In this document: positions 28,512-30,445 of the stretch, one piece after another
How positions within the stretch are numbered: the stretch's first letter is position 1
How the letters are laid out: each line of letters starts with the position of its first letter
Assembly (NCBI GenBank): GCA_052387095.1
Contig: JBQTJN010000045.1
Coordinates: 1-30,445, forward strand
DNA from: JBQTJN01 sp052387095
GTDB lineage: Bacteria > Pseudomonadota > Alphaproteobacteria > Micavibrionales > Micavibrionaceae
Length of the DNA: 30,445 bases
Direction of reading: 5' to 3'
The notes under the pieces: model-generated
Seen by the model: only the letters and a program-made list of their open reading frames with translations
Told to the model about the DNA's origin: nothing
Databases searched by the model: none
Translations under genes and position numbers: made by a program

Positions 28512-29213
28512 TCAGACTGGCGCAGGCGTGAAATAAGATGAGGATTTTTCAGATTTTTGCTGCATTGCCATGGCATGATCATTGAAATCAACATAGAGCA
28601 TAAGCAGGCCTGCTGTGCTGAAGGCGGCGCCGGTCCATGGATTTTCCAGCCCCTGGATAATTCCGCGGATCGTCATGACAGTGCCAGGAATCATATATTT
28701 ATAATCGTAAAGAAAGAGAGCGGCTTTTCCAGCAACCTCGCCGAAGTTGCGGGTCAGTTTTCCGGCGAGCGGGAATTGCTGTTCAATCTCGTGCGCTTTA
28801 CCTTTTGCTTTTTCCCAGTAGATATAGGCGCGCAGGCCGTACATGCTCGACATGAGCGCAGGTGCGACAATATCGACCCATTTGTCCGTGAGAAACCCGC
28901 TGACCATCTGCGGCAGATTTGTCAGGGCGGAAACCGTGTTGGAGGCTGCCTGGTTGGCCTCGAAATCTTTTTTATCCGACTGGCTGAACAAAGCGATCTG
29001 CCAGCAATTCCGTGCGAAATTGAGTCCGCCCGTGATCATTTTGCCGATACCGCTGAAACCCGAGGCGAGACTGGCAATGAACAGCCCGAGCCCGCCCATG
29101 GCCAGAAGCCCATGCCCTGCGACCGTCAAGTACTTTCTTGTATCGATCTTCGAAAAATAACGGCGGGCTAAGTCAAAATGGATTTTTGACTGGATTATAG
29201 ATGCAGACGTAAT
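28512..29213 (-). CDS. Unknown membrane protein, possible ATT start
   Basis: A membrane protein that I do not recognise. Hydrophobic segments occur in GHGLLAMGGLGLFIASLASG, in IVAPALMSSMYGLRAYIYW, and near the end in GAAFSTAGLLMLYVDF. The first standard start codon in frame is a TTG at 29129 with poor upstream sequence. The frame stays open for 28 more codons, giving a plausible amphipathic segment (KIHFDLARRYFSKIDTRKY). It begins with ATT at 29213, four bases after GGGAGGTGAGG, the best ribosome binding site nearby. No ATG, GTG or TTG lies between. From ATT the protein has 233 residues; from TTG it has 205. It precedes the CBS gene by 51 bases on the same strand. Confidence 0.6.
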   Translation of the reverse strand: MTSASIIQSKIHFDLARRYFSKIDTRKYLTVAGHGLLAMGGLGLFIASLASGFSGIGKMITGGLNFARNCWQIALFSQSDKKDFEANQAASNTVSALTNLPQMVSGFLTDKWVDIVAPALMSSMYGLRAYIYWEKAKGKAHEIEQQFPLAGKLTRNFGEVAGKAALFLYDYKYMIPGTVMTIRGIIQGLENPWTGAAFSTAGLLMLYVDFNDHAMAMQQKSEKSSSYFTPAPV

Positions 29214-29340
29214 ACGTCCTCACCTCCCAAAGATGCGTTCCCAAGAGTTCAATAACTACAATTTTTTAAGTAATTTATAATTTACTTATATCACAAAGCT
29301 GAGCATGCGCGCAAATTTGGGGGGTAAAATTTCATCAGCC
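29214..29340. other. AT-rich intergenic region upstream of the membrane protein
   Basis: The region holds the strong GGGAGGTGAGG site (minus strand, 29218-29228) and an AT-rich stretch from about 29245 to 29292 that probably contains the promoter for the membrane protein gene. A loose pair on the minus strand, TTGCGC and TATAAG with 18 bases between, is the best candidate. There is no recognisable gene or terminator for the polymerase gene that ends at 29341. Confidence 0.4.
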
Positions 29341-30445
29341 TCAGAATTCTTCTTGGGTAGGCACGCGGTTGAACGCGATTTTGGTGCCGACATGACCGGC
29401 GATGGTGCCCGGCGTCACGCCCAGCCACACCGTTTCTTTTTTATATTTTTTCTGCAGGGCGTCGAGCGCGCTCGCCAGTGCTTCGCGTTTCTCACTGATT
29501 TTTATCTGCGCCGGGTTGCTCGTTTCAAGTAAATCCCCGGTGATCTGGTCTTTCGTCCGCAACCCGTGAAAAATCACGGCAACCTTCTTAAACCGCAACG
29601 GCGGACCGCCCTCGAAATGCGCCATCATCTCATCCCAGATCCGGTCCAGCGCCTGCAGGAATGTGAACGGGTCCTGCGCCGGAGATAATTTCATTTCTCC
29701 GCCCCAGCGATAACCCGAGACCGTGCGCGCGCTGAAATAAAGCGCCCCGGCATAATATCCCTGCCGGCGCAGGCGGTAAGTCGCCTTGACTAGAAGGCGC
29801 CGCGCCATCAGCCGTGCTCTTTCTGCGGAGCGCAGATTCGTATCCAGCATCCGGCTGTGTCCGATCATCGTGCGTGTCCCTGTCTCCGGCCGCTCGAAAT
29901 CATAGCCGTGCAGCCAGTACCAGTAGCGCTCTCCTTCCACGCTGCCCCATATTTTTCGGGCGTGCTTCGGCGAGATGTTCCAGAAATCTTCCATGTTGTG
30001 AATATTCGCGTTTTGCAGCCGCCGCTTCCTGTTGTGACCGATGCCGGGTATATCGGTGAGCTTCAGATCCAGCAGCCGCCCAGGCAGATCTTCCTGTGTC
30101 AGGATCACCAGCCCGTCCGGCTTTTGCATGTCAGTGCCCATTTTCGCGAGCAGGCTGTTCGGCGCCACGCCTATGGAACAGTTAATATGTTCGCCAATAT
30201 TTTTCCAGATACCTACTTTCATGCGCCGCGCCACGTCGGTGGCGCTCGAAGGTGTGCGCCGCCCGGGCGGCAGGCGGCTGGAAAATTCATCGATAGACCA
30301 GATTTTATTGATCGGCGTGTGCTTCGCGACTTCCGCGATGATCCGCTCATGGTAATCGACATAGAGATCGTGATGCGCCAGCACGCATTTGTGGCCCGGG
30401 CACATGGCCTTCGCCTCGCCGACATTCGTGCCGGTGCGGATACCG
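29341..30445 (-). CDS. Y-family DNA polymerase (DinB/UmuC-like), partial
   Basis: A translesion DNA polymerase whose N-terminus lies beyond the window edge. The frame stays open to base 30445, adding GIRTGTNVGEAKAM before the first ATG at 30405. The catalytic palm motif IWSIDEFS holds the Asp-Glu pair. CSIGVAPNSLLAKMGTDMQK is the conserved segment that follows, and LTDIPGIGHNRKRRL is the helix-hairpin-helix-like DNA-binding part. The C-terminal little-finger region is present (RLRRQGYYAGALYFSARTVSGYRW). I cannot decide between DinB and an ImuB/UmuC-like member without the N-terminus. It ends with a Thr/Gln/Glu-rich tail lacking an obvious clamp-binding motif. Confidence 0.85.
   Translation of the reverse strand, partial: GIRTGTNVGEAKAMCPGHKCVLAHHDLYVDYHERIIAEVAKHTPINKIWSIDEFSSRLPPGRRTPSSATDVARRMKVGIWKNIGEHINCSIGVAPNSLLAKMGTDMQKPDGLVILTQEDLPGRLLDLKLTDIPGIGHNRKRRLQNANIHNMEDFWNISPKHARKIWGSVEGERYWYWLHGYDFERPETGTRTMIGHSRMLDTNLRSAERARLMARRLLVKATYRLRRQGYYAGALYFSARTVSGYRWGGEMKLSPAQDPFTFLQALDRIWDEMMAHFEGGPPLRFKKVAVIFHGLRTKDQITGDLLETSNPAQIKISEKREALASALDALQKKYKKETVWLGVTPGTIAGHVGTKIAFNRVPTQEEF

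Overview
The window reads as the chromosome of an alphaproteobacterium with a moderately GC-rich core and AT-richer accessory genes. The synteny supports this: an ispH-thrB-rnhA cluster, serS-pcm-LysM/LytM followed by yajC-secD-secF-Mth938, and a squalene/phytoene-synthase-like gene of the NDUFAF6 type. A Micavibrio- or Rhodospirillales-like lineage is possible, but I cannot fix the genus from sequence alone.

Layout. 1-2.6 kb is accessory: an AT-rich leader, a small gene overlapping a retropepsin-like aspartyl protease, then a 441-aa MORN-like protein lying between two copies of the gmhA 3' end. 2.55-9.34 kb is core: gmhA and a lipoprotein (minus), ispH, an internally deleted thrB and rnhA (plus), a class A penicillin-binding protein and mgtE (minus). 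9.4-10.3 kb holds an unknown helical protein behind a clear promoter. 10.3-12.7 kb is the malic enzyme maeB. 12.76-13.87 kb is the most striking region: a tRNA-Leu(GAG) gene cut exactly at its 7-nt anticodon loop by a 1019-bp insert that carries its own intact tRNA-Leu(GAG) and one small protein gene. 13.97-17.1 kb holds an unknown protein, a PaiB-like FMN protein, lipB with palindromic repeats inserted in frame, and an N-formylglutamate amidohydrolase. 17.2-24 kb is the serS-pcm-LytM and yajC-secDF-Mth938 block. 24-26.3 kb has a frameshifted ORF, Fe-type sodB, the NDUFAF6-like gene and a small unknown gene. 26.4-28.5 kb is a CBS-CGL (reverse transsulfuration) pair. The window closes with a membrane protein that may start at ATT and a Y-family DNA polymerase running off the end.

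How it fits together. The core genes serve isoprenoid precursor synthesis (IspH), LPS heptose supply (GmhA), wall synthesis and division (PBP, LytM factor), protein export (YajC/SecD/SecF), lipoylation (LipB), respiratory assembly (the NDUFAF3- and NDUFAF6-like proteins) and sulfur amino acid metabolism. Three processes mark the region: site-specific integration of very small elements without an integrase (tRNA-Leu certain in structure, gmhA likely), invasion by palindromic repeats including inside lipB, and gene erosion (thrB, surE absent between serS and pcm, and the frameshifted ORF).

All calls come from reading the sequence and recalled family knowledge; no database search was run.
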